From Falsigemmobacter intermedius (GTDB lineage: Bacteria > Pseudomonadota > Alphaproteobacteria > Rhodobacterales > Rhodobacteraceae), in assembly GCF_004054105.1 (NCBI RefSeq), contig NZ_SBLC01000015.1:1-64000 (forward strand): DNA of 64,000 nt, read 5' to 3'. How positions within the stretch are numbered: position 1 is the first letter of the stretch; each line of letters starts with the position of its first letter. The position numbers and the translations under genes were made by a program. Below are positions 27,720 to 36,456 of this stretch, piece after piece. Below the pieces are notes generated by a model that made no database searches, was not told the origin of the DNA, and was given only the letters and a program-made list of their open reading frames with translations.

Positions 27720-29846
27720 TCACAGCGTGCAGCTGACGCAGCCTTCGACTTCCGTGCCCTCGAGCGCGGTCTGGCGCAGGCGGATGTAGTAGATCGTCTT
27801 AATGCCTTTCTTCCAGGCGTAGATCTGAGCGCGGTTGATATCGCGGGTGGTGGCTTCCGCCGGGAAGAACAGCGTCAGCGAGAGGCCCTGGTCGACGTGT
27901 TCGGTCGCCGCCGCATAGACGTCGATGATGGCATCGGGGCCGATCTCATAGGCGTCGCGGTAATATTCCAGGTTCTCGTTGTTCATGAAGGCGGCCGGGT
28001 AATAAACGCGGCCGATCTTGCCCTCTTTGCGGATCTCGATTTTTGCCACGATCGGGTGGATCGAGGAGGTCGAGTTGTTGATATAGCTGATCGAACCGGT
28101 CGGCGGCACCGCCTGAAGGTTGCGGTTGTAGAGGCCGTGTTTCATCACCTCGGCCTTCAGCTGCTCCCAGTCTTCGCGGGTCGGCAGAGCTTTGCCTTCA
28201 AAGAGACGCGTCACCTCTTCCGAGACCGGCAGCCAGTCACGGGTGGTGTATTTGTCGAAGAACTCGCCGCTCGCATATTTCGACTTTTCGAAATCTTTGA
28301 AGGTCGAGCCATGCTCCTGCGCCAGCAGGCAGGAGGTGCGGATCGCGTGATAGGCGATGGCCGCGAAATAGACGCTGGTGAATTCGACCGATTCCGGGCT
28401 GCCGTAGTGAATACGCTCACGCGCGAGGAAGCCGTGCAGGTTCATCTGACCCAGGCCCACCGCATGGGCTTCATCATTGCCGCGACGGATCGAAGGCACC
28501 GAGTCGATGGCCGACATTTCCGACACAGCCGTCAGCGCACGGATCGCCGCCTCAACGGTGGCGCCGAAATCGGGGCCGTCCATGGTGGCCGCGATGTTCA
28601 GCGAGCCGAGGTTGCAGGAAATATCCGTGCCGAGGTGCTTATAGGACAGATCGTCGTTATATTCCGAAGCCTCATTGACCTGCAGGATCTCAGAGCAGAG
28701 GTTCGACATGGTGATGCGCCCGTGGATCGGGTTGGCTTTGTTCACCGTGTCCTCGAACATCACATAGGGATAGCCCGATTCAAACTGGATCTCAGCGATG
28801 GTCTGGAAGAAGGCGCGGGCCTTGATCTTCTTTTTCTTGATGCGCTTGTCGTCGACCATCTCGTCGTATTTCTCGGTAACCGAGATCTCCGAGAAGGGCA
28901 CGCCATAGACCTTTTCCACATCATGCGGCGAGAAGAGGTACATATCCTCATTCTTCTTCGCGAGTTCAAAGGTCACATCGGGAATGACCACGCCCAGCGA
29001 CAGCGTTTTGATGCGGATTTTCTCGTCCGCGTTTTCGCGCTTGGTATCCAGGAAGCGCATGATATCGGGGTGGTGCGCGTTCAGATAAACGGCCCCCGCG
29101 CCCTGACGTGCGCCGAGCTGGTTGGCATAGGAGAAGCTGTCTTCCAGCAGTTTCATCACCGGGATGACGCCCGAGGACTGGTTCTCGATGCCTTTGATCG
29201 GGGCGCCCATCTCACGCAGGTTGGTGAGCATAAGGGCCACACCGCCGCCGCGCTTTGAAAGCTGCAGCGCCGAGTTGATCGAACGGCCGATCGATTCCAT
29301 GTTGTCTTCAAGGCGCAGCAGGAAGCAGGAGATCAGCTCGCCGCGCGATTTTTTACCGGCGTTCAGGAAGGTCGGCGTCGCAGGCTGGAAGCGGCCCGAG
29401 AGGATCTCATCCATGAACTGCATCGCCAGCTTCTGATCGCCGCGTGCCAGCGCCAGAGCAACCATCACGACGCGATCCTCATAGCGCTCAAGGAAGCGCT
29501 GACCGTCGCGGGTCTTCAGCGTGTAGCTGGTGTAATATTTGAACGCGCCCAGGAAGGTCGGGAAGCGGAACTTCTTTTTGAAAGCCGCATTCCAGATCGC
29601 ATGCAGAAACTCACGCGGATATTGCGCGAGGACTTCGGCCTCATAATAGCCTTCCTCGACGAGGTAATCGAGTTTTTCATCCAGCGAGTGGAAGAAAACG
29701 GTGTTCTGGTTCACATGCTGCAGGAAGTACTGCCGCGCCGCCATACGGTCGGCATCAAAGCGGATCTTCCCCTCATTGTCATAGAGGTTCAGCATCGCGT
29801 TCAGGGCATGGTAGTCCATGGCAGGTTTTACACTGTTGTCGAGCAT
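27720..29846 (-). CDS. nrdE: Class Ib ribonucleotide reductase large subunit NrdE
   Basis: The 708-residue catalytic subunit reduces ribonucleoside diphosphates. '[20 protein letters not shown]' carries one of the redox Cys, 'NLCSEILQ' the radical-site Cys, and '[11 protein letters not shown]' / 'NLHGFLARE' the surrounding core. The C-terminal 'GCVSCTL' gives the CxxC pair that NrdH reduces. It lacks a long N-terminal ATP-cone, as usual for NrdE. Its start overlaps the end of nrdI by 19 bases, implying coupled translation. Confidence 0.95.
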   Translation of the reverse strand: MLDNSVKPAMDYHALNAMLNLYDNEGKIRFDADRMAARQYFLQHVNQNTVFFHSLDEKLDYLVEEGYYEAEVLAQYPREFLHAIWNAAFKKKFRFPTFLGAFKYYTSYTLKTRDGQRFLERYEDRVVMVALALARGDQKLAMQFMDEILSGRFQPATPTFLNAGKKSRGELISCFLLRLEDNMESIGRSINSALQLSKRGGGVALMLTNLREMGAPIKGIENQSSGVIPVMKLLEDSFSYANQLGARQGAGAVYLNAHHPDIMRFLDTKRENADEKIRIKTLSLGVVIPDVTFELAKKNEDMYLFSPHDVEKVYGVPFSEISVTEKYDEMVDDKRIKKKKIKARAFFQTIAEIQFESGYPYVMFEDTVNKANPIHGRITMSNLCSEILQVNEASEYNDDLSYKHLGTDISCNLGSLNIAATMDGPDFGATVEAAIRALTAVSEMSAIDSVPSIRRGNDEAHAVGLGQMNLHGFLARERIHYGSPESVEFTSVYFAAIAYHAIRTSCLLAQEHGSTFKDFEKSKYASGEFFDKYTTRDWLPVSEEVTRLFEGKALPTREDWEQLKAEVMKHGLYNRNLQAVPPTGSISYINNSTSSIHPIVAKIEIRKEGKIGRVYYPAAFMNNENLEYYRDAYEIGPDAIIDVYAAATEHVDQGLSLTLFFPAEATTRDINRAQIYAWKKGIKTIYYIRLRQTALEGTEVEGCVSCTL

Positions 29847-30244
29847 TCCATCCCCCGGAATTTTTCAAGACCCGCTGTCACGCGGTCAATATCAGTATCG
29901 GTTCCCGACAGCTCAAAGCTGTAGAGAACCGGAACATTGCATTTAGCCGCAATCACCCGCCCCGCAAGGGCATAGGTGACGCCGAAGTTGCGGTTGCCCG
30001 CTCCGATCACACCGCGCAGCAGCGCGCGCCGCGCGGGATCGTTCAGAAAGCGGATCACCTGCTTGGGCACCGCGCCCCGCCCGTCCCCATCCGCATAGGT
30101 CGGACAGATCAGCACGAAGGGCTCATCAGGCACCGGCATCTCCTCTTTGGGAGAGGTCGGGATGCGCAGGGCCGCAAGGCCCAGGCGCGCCACAAAGCGG
30201 GCCGTATTGCCCGAGCCGGAAGAGAAATAAACCAGACCCGCCAA
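29828..30244 (-). CDS. nrdI: NrdI, flavodoxin-like RNR maturation protein
   Basis: The 138-residue flavoprotein begins [19 protein letters not shown], the phosphate-binding loop of the NrdI flavodoxin fold, followed by '[47 protein letters not shown]'. NrdI supplies the oxidant that loads the Mn(III)2-tyrosyl cofactor into NrdF. The start is TTG 30244, 16 bases after the nrdH stop; no better start is evident. It overlaps nrdE by 19 bases. Confidence 0.95.
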   Translation of the reverse strand: MAGLVYFSSGSGNTARFVARLGLAALRIPTSPKEEMPVPDEPFVLICPTYADGDGRGAVPKQVIRFLNDPARRALLRGVIGAGNRNFGVTYALAGRVIAAKCNVPVLYSFELSGTDTDIDRVTAGLEKFRGMECSTTV

Positions 30245-30260
30245 AGCGCCCGCCCGCCGA

Positions 30261-30482
30261 TCAGGCCAGACGGCCGATCATGTCGGGACGGAAGCCCGCC
30301 CAGTGGTCTTCGCCGGCGATCACAACAGGCGCCTGACGGTAGCCGAGCGACTGGACCATCTCCATCGCAGCCGCATCCTGCGTGAGGTCGATCACGTCAT
30401 AGGACAGACCCTTGGCATCAAGCGCGCGGGTCGTCGCCGTGCACTGAACGCAGGCGGGTTTGCTGTAGACGGTGATGGTCAT
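30261..30482 (-). CDS. nrdH: NrdH glutaredoxin-like protein
   Basis: The 73-residue redox protein [22 protein letters not shown] has the CVQC active site (C11, C14) and the 'YRQAPVVI' cis-Pro segment of NrdH, which gives electrons to NrdE. It ends '[13 protein letters not shown]', close to the NrdH consensus WSGFRPD. ATG 30482 follows AGGAGTCAGGAA. The frame stays open for 95 codons further upstream, but that part has no likeness to NrdH and is taken as leader. It is first in the nrdHIEF operon. Confidence 0.95.
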   Translation of the reverse strand: MTITVYSKPACVQCTATTRALDAKGLSYDVIDLTQDAAAMEMVQSLGYRQAPVVIAGEDHWAGFRPDMIGRLA

Positions 30483-30806
30483 TTCCTGACTCCTGTCCGA
30501 ACTGTTAAGTGCCGCTCCGACCGATGCCCCGGCGACGTGACGGAGGATCCGCAGCGTGCCGGAGGCCGGGCACAGCGGCAGGCCTCTCACGACCCTCCGG
30601 GCCGCATATGCACAGACACGACTGCACACCCCCCCGGCATGTGCCGGCAGCCTGTCCATTCGTATCTCTACAGAGCTTTCCAGAGGTCTGCCGATGCGGC
30701 CAATGGCTGCGCCGGCGTCCCGTCCCGTATCCGGTTGACCCGTCCTCGTGACCCCTTCATTTCGCATCGGGGAGGCTTGGAAGTCAATCAGGGAAAACTG
30801 CTCGGG

Positions 30807-30823
30807 ACCCCATATATTGGGGT
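30807..30823. promoter_or_regulatory. NrdR-type box
   Basis: ACCCCATATATTGGGGT is a 17-base near-perfect palindrome with the central ATATAT of NrdR boxes. A weaker palindrome (GCAAC...GTTGC) is centred 26 bases away at 30841, not the usual 31. Confidence 0.65.
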
Positions 30824-30854
30824 TGACGTGGCAACTGCGTATATCTGTTGCGTT

Positions 30855-30878
30855 TTATCCACAGCACCCTGTGAACAA
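30855..30878. promoter_or_regulatory. Inverted pair of DnaA boxes upstream of nrdH
   Basis: TTATCCACA (30855-30863) is the perfect consensus DnaA box. TGTGAACAA (30870-30878) is an inverted second box with one mismatch, six bases away. Confidence 0.6.
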
Positions 30879-30899
30879 CTTTCTGTGCCCGAAACCTGC

Positions 30900-31880
30900 T
30901 CAGAGCGCCTTTTCCCACAGCGCCGCAACATCGAGCATCCGGCAGGAAAAGCCCCATTCATTGTCATACCAGCCGAAAACCCGCACGATCCCACCCCCGG
31001 TGACCACCGTCTCGGGGAGCGCCATCACCACGCTTTCAGGGCGCGCCCGCAGGTCCGATGACACCAATGGCTTGTTCGTCCAGCCGATAACACCGCCCGC
31101 TGATTGCAGAATCGCGTTGACCTCTTCGGCCGTGCCATGATGACGCGGATGGAAGCTCAGATCGATGGCCGAGACGCTGGCCACCGGCACCCGCACCGCC
31201 GCACAGGACACGCGCCCGGCAATCTGCGGCAAGACCACATCGACCAGACGCCCCGCGCTGGTCGTCGTGGGCACCATCGACAGCGCCGCAGCCCGTGAGC
31301 GCGCCGGAGCCCCGCGCGGCGAATCCACCGTCGGCTGGCTGCCGGTGTAGCAGTGGATGGTGGTCATCCAGCCCGAGTCGACCCCCACCGTCTCCTCCAG
31401 CACCCGCAGCAGCGGGGCGAGCGCATTGGTGGTGCAGGAGGCATTGGAGATGATTTTCTGATCGGCCCGCAGACCCTGTTCGTTCGCCCCGAGCACCACG
31501 GTAAATTCCGCCGCCTCAGAAGGGCCGGAGATCAGTACCCGCCCCGCACCGGCCCGCAGACCCCGCGAGGCCACCTCCGGCGTATCGGCGCGTCCGGTGC
31601 ATTCCATCACCAGATCAATATCGCTCAGATCCAGCTTTGAAAGATCCGCCTCACGGGTCAGGCGCAGGGGGCGTCCGGCCACCACCAGACAGCCCGGCTC
31701 CAGCCGGATCTCTCCGGGGAAGCCCCCGAAAACGCTGTCAAATTCGGTCAGATAGGCGACATCTTCGGCGCTGGCAATATCGTTCAGGGCAACAATCTCA
31801 ATCCCCGGCCAGCGGCCCGAAATCCAGGCGCGCAGCACCGTGCGGCCAATCCGGCCCATTCCGTTAAGGGCGACCCGCAT
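30900..31880 (-). CDS. gap: Glyceraldehyde-3-phosphate dehydrogenase, divergent form
   Basis: The 326-residue NAD(P)-dependent enzyme has the Rossmann start 'MRVALNGMGRIGRTVLRAW', catalytic Cys149 in 'ISNASCTTNALAPLL', His176 in 'MTTIHCYTGSQPTVDSPRG', and 'WYDNEWGFSCRMLDV' near the end. These support GAPDH-type phosphorylating chemistry. The coenzyme loop reads NDIAS (33-37), where many have ND-L, and the 'RVPVASVSAIDLSF' strand differs from the usual 'RVPTPNVSVVDL'. It is therefore probably a second, divergent gap paralogue. It is monocistronic or linked to the downstream nrd leader only by position. Confidence 0.85.
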   Translation of the reverse strand: MRVALNGMGRIGRTVLRAWISGRWPGIEIVALNDIASAEDVAYLTEFDSVFGGFPGEIRLEPGCLVVAGRPLRLTREADLSKLDLSDIDLVMECTGRADTPEVASRGLRAGAGRVLISGPSEAAEFTVVLGANEQGLRADQKIISNASCTTNALAPLLRVLEETVGVDSGWMTTIHCYTGSQPTVDSPRGAPARSRAAALSMVPTTTSAGRLVDVVLPQIAGRVSCAAVRVPVASVSAIDLSFHPRHHGTAEEVNAILQSAGGVIGWTNKPLVSSDLRARPESVVMALPETVVTGGGIVRVFGWYDNEWGFSCRMLDVAALWEKAL

Positions 31881-31977
31881 AGCCTGAACTCCCGCGCATC
31901 CGTGATTCGTCGCGCGGCAGACTGCGCCTCACCGGAGGGAACTTCCAGAGGGCGTGGCGCATAGCCGCCCCGCGTTT

Positions 31978-33153
31978 TCAGCAGGACCGCCCCCGGGCCG
32001 AGACCGGCCAGACCGCCTCAACCCGATCGCCGCGCAGCGCGACGTAATAATCGTGCAGATTGCAGGTCGGATCGCAATGCCCGGGCACAAGCTTCAGCCG
32101 GTTGCCGATCTGCAACCGCCCCTCCGGGTCGCGGATCTGGCTGTGCTCATCCGAGACAGCGGTGCAGGTCAAATCGGGGTGTCCGAACACCAGTGGCAGT
32201 CCTGATTCCATCGTCAGGCTCTTCAGCCCGGCGTCCAGAACCGCCTGGCCGGGCCTGGCGGTGCTGATCACCTGAGCCAGCACGAAAAGCGCGTTCTGCC
32301 ACGGCCCCTCATCAAAGCGACGCCCCTCGATATCCAGGACCTGGCCGTAATCGGCATCCATAAAGGCATAGCTTCCGCATTGCAGCTCAGTGAAAACCCC
32401 CGAAGAAGTCTCAAAGGTATAGCTGCCGGTCCCCGCACCTGTGACCGTCTCAGGCGGAAGCCCTGCCTCGCGCAGCGCCCCGATCACTTCCGTCGTGCGC
32501 AAAATCGCCTCTGCGGCGGCAGCGCGGCGGGTGTTAAACTCGCTCAGATGCTGAACCGAGCCCTGATAGCTTTGCAGCCCCGCATAGCGCAGCCCCGGTG
32601 CCTCATCGATGGCCCGCGCCAGCGCCACGGCCTCTGCCGCGCTCTGGACCCCGCAGCGCCCTGCCCCGCAGTCATATTCCACCAGCACATCAAGCGAGAA
32701 GCCGTGCCGCGCCACCGCCACCGCCAGATCGGCCACCGCCTCAGGCGCATCCACACAGACCCCGATCCTGCCGCCGAAACGCGGCAGTTGCGCCAGCCGG
32801 TCGATCATGCGCGGATCGCGCACCTCATTGCTGATCAGAATATCCTTCACGCCCGCCCGGGCGAAAACCTCTGCCTCTGACACCTTCTGGCAGCAGATCC
32901 CGGTGGCACTGCCGATCTGCTCCTGCAGACGATAAACATCGACCGAGCGGTGCATCTTGCCATGCACCCGCAGCTTCATGCCATGAGTCTGCACAAAGGC
33001 ACTCATCCGGCGCAGATTGCGCTCCAGCGCATCAAGATCAAGGATCAGTGCCGGGGTGAAAACCTCTGCCAGCGACATGCCGGGCAAGGCAGGCACATCA
33101 AACCCCGGTTCAAGCCCCGACAGATGCTCAGGAAGGGAAGACTGCTGCGCCAT
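31978..33153 (-). CDS. D-threonine aldolase-family PLP enzyme (DSD1/BhcC-like)
   Basis: The 391-residue protein has the fold-type III alanine-racemase-like barrel with PLP Lys66 in 'LRVHGKMHRSVD' and the C-terminal D-serine dehydratase-like domain ending 'VPGHCDPTCNLHDYYVALRGDRVEAVW', whose His359 and Asp361 are the expected metal ligands. Relatives are D-threonine aldolase, 3-hydroxy-D-aspartate aldolase and D-serine dehydratase, which need PLP and a divalent metal. The reaction is likely retro-aldol or dehydration of a beta-hydroxy D-amino acid; which one is not shown. ATG 33153 is chosen at the family start. tRNA-Trp lies upstream on the same strand. Confidence 0.9.
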   Translation of the reverse strand: MAQQSSLPEHLSGLEPGFDVPALPGMSLAEVFTPALILDLDALERNLRRMSAFVQTHGMKLRVHGKMHRSVDVYRLQEQIGSATGICCQKVSEAEVFARAGVKDILISNEVRDPRMIDRLAQLPRFGGRIGVCVDAPEAVADLAVAVARHGFSLDVLVEYDCGAGRCGVQSAAEAVALARAIDEAPGLRYAGLQSYQGSVQHLSEFNTRRAAAAEAILRTTEVIGALREAGLPPETVTGAGTGSYTFETSSGVFTELQCGSYAFMDADYGQVLDIEGRRFDEGPWQNALFVLAQVISTARPGQAVLDAGLKSLTMESGLPLVFGHPDLTCTAVSDEHSQIRDPEGRLQIGNRLKLVPGHCDPTCNLHDYYVALRGDRVEAVWPVSARGRSC

Positions 33154-33289
33154 GATGCCTCGTTCAAACGCGCGCAGCAGAAGCAGCCCGCTGCGCGAAA
33201 CTCCGGCACGAGGGGTGACGCGCAAATCCGCGCAGGTCAAGCCAAAGGGCGCCTGAGGCGTTTTAATTTCCGGCGATGTCTGGAGAGAT

Positions 33290-33365
33290 TGGCAGGGGCA
33301 GCAGGGTTCGAACCCGCGACCTACGGTTTTGGAGACCGTCGCTCTACCAGCTGAGCTATACCCCT
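33290..33365 (-). tRNA. tRNA-Trp (CCA anticodon)
   Basis: The 76-base minus-strand sequence folds as a cloverleaf: acceptor AGGGGTA/TGCCCCT, D arm with GCTC...GAGC, anticodon arm with loop CTCCAAA (anticodon CCA), TΨC loop GTTCGAACC, and an encoded 3' CCA. Discriminator base is G. It has its own promoter just upstream. Confidence 0.97.
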
Positions 33366-33376
33366 GTCGTGCGGCC

Positions 33377-33405
33377 TGATTAGGTATTTTGCGAAAGGCC
33401 GTCAA
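33377..33405 (-). promoter_or_regulatory. Promoter of tRNA-Trp
   Basis: On the minus strand TTGACG (33400-33405) and TAATCA (33377-33382) are spaced by 17 bases. The expected start is a few bases before the tRNA 5' end at 33365. Confidence 0.7.
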
Positions 33406-33553
33406 GCAGATATCCGCGCTAAACTTCGCGCCAGGACACTTTTTTCCGCACGCGCCAGACCGGAGGGCACTGCGTGAACCCCACACAGGTTTTGTCCGGC
33501 TGCCCCCCCTTTTCCGACGTCCGGGCCCTGCGACCATACCACACCGCATTTTA

Positions 33554-33582
33554 TAAAGACGCTCTTCCCGGCCGCGTCTTTA
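33554..33582 (-). terminator. Terminator after glpK
   Basis: TAAAGACGC and GCGTCTTTA form a 9-bp stem with an 11-base loop, then TAAAAT on the minus strand, 10 bases past the glpK stop. The 150 bases from here to the tRNA promoter hold nothing I recognise. Confidence 0.75.
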
Positions 33583-33591
33583 AAACGGCTC

Positions 33592-35067
33592 TCAGAACGC
33601 GAGGGTCGCCGCCACGGCCCTTTGCCAGCGTGCACAATGCGCCTCGCGGGTCTCCTGCGACATCTGCGGAGTGAAGCGCCGCTCGGCAGCCCACGTACGG
33701 GCAAACTCCTGCGGGCCGGGGGCCAGATCAGAGGCCCAGGCCGCCAGCCAGGCAGCGCCGCGGGCCGTGGCCTCGGTGACATCGGGGCGATCCACCGGTG
33801 CGCCGAGAATATCGGCAATGAACTGCACCACCGCATCCGAATTGGCCATGCCGCCATCGACCCGCAGCACCATCCCGGCGCTGCCCTGCCAGTCTGCCTG
33901 CATCGCGCCGATCAGATCGCGGGTCTGATAGCCCGCCGATTGCAGCACGGCTCGGGCAATCTCAGCCCGGCCGCTGCGTGCACTCAGCCCCAGCAGCGCG
34001 CCTCGACTGTCGGGCGACCACCAGGGCGCGCCCAGACCCGAAAACGCCGGAACCAGCAGCGTGCCATCTGCGGGATCGGCCAGGGCGGCCAGGGCCTCCA
34101 GCTCATCGGGGCGGGCGATCAGACCGGGGCCGTCGCGCAGCCATTGCACCGCCGCTCCGGCCACGAAAATCGCCCCCTCCAGCGCATAGCTGACCTCTCC
34201 CTTCAGACGGGAAGCCACGGTGGTCAGCAGGCGGTGGCGCGACTGCACGGCCTGAGATCCGGTATTCAGAAGCACAAAGCAGCCGGTGCCATAGGTCGAT
34301 TTGACCTGCCCGGGCGCAAAGCAGCCCTGCCCCATGGCCGCCGCCTGCTGATCCCCCGCCACACCCCGGATCGGCAGAGCCTGGCCCAGCACGCCCGGAT
34401 CGGTCACACCAAAATCTCCCGCGCTGTCGCGAACCTGCGGCAAAAGCCCCATCGGGATGCGCCAGAGCGCACAAAGCTCTGCATCCCATTCCTGGGTGTG
34501 GATATTAAACAGCGCCGTCCGCGCGGCATTGGTCGCATCGGTCACATGCAGCCGCCCGCCCGTCAGATGCCAGATCAGCCAGCTGTCAACCGTGCCAAAG
34601 CAAATCTCCCCCGCCTCTGCCCGCGCGCGGGCGCCGGGCAGATGATCCAACAGCCAGGAGAGTTTGCTGGCCGAGAAATAGGGATCCGGCAGCAGGCCAC
34701 TGCGGGTGCGGATCAGATCTTCATGGCCCGCCTTCTGCACCGCTTCACAGGCGGCAGCGGTGCGGCGGTCCTGCCAGACGATGGCCGGATGCAGCGCCTC
34801 TCCGGTGGCGCGGTCCCACAACAGGGTGGTTTCGCGCTGATTGGTCAGCCCGATCGCCGCCACAGAGCCGCGCGGCACGCGGGCCAGGACCTCGCGCGCA
34901 GAGGACAGAATACCATCGAGCAGTTCGCGCGGATTATGCTCCACCTCGCCCGGGCGGGGGTAGCTTTGCGTCACCGGACGCGCGGCGCTGTGAAGCGGGC
35001 GCAGGTGATCGTCAAAAAGAATCGCCCGCGATGAGCTGGTCCCCTGATCGAGGGCAAGAATGGTCAT
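33592..35067 (-). CDS. glpK: Glycerol kinase
   Basis: The 491-residue FGGY-family kinase phosphorylates glycerol to glycerol-3-phosphate. Evidence: 'MTILALDQGTSSSRAILFDD' (phosphate 1), 'TNQRETTLLWDRATGEALHPAIVWQDRR' (glycerol site), 'DSWLIWHLTGGRLHVTDATNAARTALFNI' and 'AFSGLGAPWWSPDSRGALLGLSA' (adenosine region). Length is normal. ATG 35067 is chosen; a much longer in-frame opening upstream has no likeness. No glpF or glpD is adjacent, so glycerol uptake genes are elsewhere. A terminator follows. Confidence 0.95.
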   Translation of the reverse strand: MTILALDQGTSSSRAILFDDHLRPLHSAARPVTQSYPRPGEVEHNPRELLDGILSSAREVLARVPRGSVAAIGLTNQRETTLLWDRATGEALHPAIVWQDRRTAAACEAVQKAGHEDLIRTRSGLLPDPYFSASKLSWLLDHLPGARARAEAGEICFGTVDSWLIWHLTGGRLHVTDATNAARTALFNIHTQEWDAELCALWRIPMGLLPQVRDSAGDFGVTDPGVLGQALPIRGVAGDQQAAAMGQGCFAPGQVKSTYGTGCFVLLNTGSQAVQSRHRLLTTVASRLKGEVSYALEGAIFVAGAAVQWLRDGPGLIARPDELEALAALADPADGTLLVPAFSGLGAPWWSPDSRGALLGLSARSGRAEIARAVLQSAGYQTRDLIGAMQADWQGSAGMVLRVDGGMANSDAVVQFIADILGAPVDRPDVTEATARGAAWLAAWASDLAPGPQEFARTWAAERRFTPQMSQETREAHCARWQRAVAATLAF

Positions 35068-35225
35068 GGCACTGGTCTCCGTCCGGATCACGGCAGGATG
35101 TCGCTCAAATCCGGCCCCGGCAAGCCCGCGAGATGCCCCGGAGATATCCGAGTAAAACATTCGGACTTGCATCCGGACTGTTTTCGTCGGATTTAAGGCC
35201 CATCTGAACGCCCCGGAACACCGCC

Positions 35226-35420
35226 ATGAGCAGCCAGCTGAACGGAGCCGCCTCTGATCTCTCTGATGCCCGCGCCAGCCGCGCGGAGCTTTCGCCGGAG
35301 GTGCCCTGTCACCAGGCCCTGGATCTGACAAAAGGTGGCGCCCTCGCAGGGATTGAGCTGAACGGACAGGTCTATGCCCTGCGGATCACCCGCCAGGGCC
35401 GGCTGATTCTGACGAAGTAA
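35226..35420 (+). CDS. hemP: Hemin uptake protein HemP
   Basis: The 64-residue protein carries the HemP signature near its end, 'LNGQVYALRITRQGRLILTK', preceded by 'LTKGGALAGIE'. Small HemP proteins are induced by iron limitation and influence haem uptake, apparently as regulators of the haem receptor gene in related bacteria. It starts 158 bases from the glpK start and precedes bfd by 20 bases, so hemP and bfd are likely cotranscribed. Confidence 0.9.
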   Translation: MSSQLNGAASDLSDARASRAELSPEVPCHQALDLTKGGALAGIELNGQVYALRITRQGRLILTK

Positions 35421-35440
35421 CGAGTAAACGGACCCTGAAG

Positions 35441-35698
35441 ATGATCGTCTGCCACTGCCTGTCGATTTCGGACCATGAGATCCGCGCCGCCGTCAAATGG
35501 ATGCGCGCCGCGGACCCCGATACGATCATCACCCCCGGCAAAATTTACCATGCCCTCGGTAAACGCGCCGATTGTGGCGGCTGCATGCCGCTCTTTCTGT
35601 CGACCATGCGCGGCTGTGAGGAGTTCGGCGTGCAGACCGCACAGGACCGCCCGCCGGTGCTGCGCAGCCCGGCCCCCGCAAAGCGCGCCATCGGCTGA
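35441..35698 (+). CDS. bfd: Bacterioferritin-associated ferredoxin (BFD-like)
   Basis: The 85-residue protein has the [2Fe-2S] BFD pattern MIVCHCLSISDHEIRAAV (C4, C6) and DCGGC (C45, C48). Bfd transfers electrons to bacterioferritin so that stored iron is released as Fe(II). Sitting between hemP and bfr, it completes an iron-storage and mobilisation group. The last 25 residues are a Pro/Ala-rich tail beyond the conserved domain. Confidence 0.93.
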   Translation: MIVCHCLSISDHEIRAAVKWMRAADPDTIITPGKIYHALGKRADCGGCMPLFLSTMRGCEEFGVQTAQDRPPVLRSPAPAKRAIG

Positions 35699-35795
35699 AA
35701 TTTCCTGAAACGACTCGCGGATTTGCGCGTTCCCCTCTCGCAGGGGGTTGTGCTTTGCGCAGCGCAGAGGCGTGTCGGACGGAATGGTCCCTATT

Positions 35796-35812
35796 TTTAG
35801 AATTATTCTAAA
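35796..35812. promoter_or_regulatory. Irr-type iron control element upstream of bfr
   Basis: TTTAGAATTATTCTAAA is a perfect inverted repeat (7-3-7) and matches the ICE/Irr box form TTTAGAA-N3-TTCTAAA. It lies 98 bases before bfr, where bound Irr could repress iron storage in low iron. Confidence 0.8.
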
Positions 35813-35910
35813 TTTTATCGCCGCGAGCATAGACAAACCGGCTGGGGCGGGATTACGCTCAGACGGCACAGCGCAACTGCCTGTGGCAGGTCCAGCAAAA
35901 GGAGCGCGCC

Positions 35911-36396
35911 ATGAAGGGCGACAGCAAAGTTATTGAATATCTGAATGCCGCGCTGCGGTCGGAACTGACGGCCGTCAGCCAGTACTGGCTGCATTACCGG
36001 CTTCAGGAAGACTGGGGCTATGGCCGCCTTGCCGACAAAAGCCGCGAAGAATCCATCGAAGAGATGCGTCACGCTGACCGCCTCATCGCGCGGATCATCT
36101 TCCTTGAGGGGCACCCGAATCTGCAAAAGCTTGACCCGCTGCGGATCGGTCAGACCCTGCGCGAAACCCTTGAGTCCGATCTGGCCGCCGAGCATGAGGC
36201 CCGCACTCTCTATATCGAAGCGCGCCGCTATTGCGATGAGGCAGGCGATTACGTCAGCCGTCAGCTGTTTGATTCGCTGATCGCGGATGAAGAGGGGCAC
36301 ATCGACTTCCTCGAAACCCAGCTCGGCCTCTTTGATAAGCTGGGCGAAGAGCGTTACGGCCTGTTGAACGCCAAACCCGCCAATGAGGCGGAATAA
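35911..36396 (+). CDS. bfr: Bacterioferritin
   Basis: The 161-residue four-helix ferritin stores iron as a 24-subunit shell. The haem-ligand Met52 is in '[20 protein letters not shown]', and the ferroxidase ligands are Glu18, Glu51, His54, and the later Glu and His in '[12 protein letters not shown]' and '[13 protein letters not shown]'. The start [22 protein letters not shown] is typical. AAGGAGCGC lies before ATG 35911. Bfd and an Irr box upstream support iron-dependent expression. Confidence 0.95.
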   Translation: MKGDSKVIEYLNAALRSELTAVSQYWLHYRLQEDWGYGRLADKSREESIEEMRHADRLIARIIFLEGHPNLQKLDPLRIGQTLRETLESDLAAEHEARTLYIEARRYCDEAGDYVSRQLFDSLIADEEGHIDFLETQLGLFDKLGEERYGLLNAKPANEAE

Positions 36397-36419
36397 ACGC
36401 AGCGCGACAGCCCTGCCAG

Positions 36420-36446
36420 ATGGCCGCCCCCGGGGCGGCCATTTTC
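36420..36446 (+). terminator. Terminator after bfr
   Basis: TGGCCGCCCC and GGGGCGGCCA pair with a very tight loop (36421-36441) and TTTTC follows. It also separates bfr from the convergent gene. Confidence 0.7.
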
Positions 36447-36456
36447 ATAAGAGATC

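Larger units (their letters stand above)
30483..30899 (-). promoter_or_regulatory. 417-base nrd operon leader and control region
   Basis: No gene is supported. From far to near nrdH on the minus strand it holds two inverted DnaA-type boxes (30855-30878), a candidate second NrdR half-palindrome (30831-30851), a strong NrdR-like palindrome (30807-30823), and then about 320 bases of GC-rich leader with several possible hairpins (e.g. TGCCGGC/GCCGGCA near 30634-30650). I could not place a clear -10/-35 pair. Confidence 0.6.

Noticed and set aside
30483-30767. In-frame N-terminal extension of NrdH
   Set aside because: The 95 extra residues are unlike NrdH, overlap the leader, and a good ribosome site lies at the short start.
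30483-30780. Cobalamin riboswitch upstream of nrdH
   Set aside because: I looked for the B12-box and the GCCACTG core on the minus strand; only a short AGTCAGGA near the ribosome site was found.
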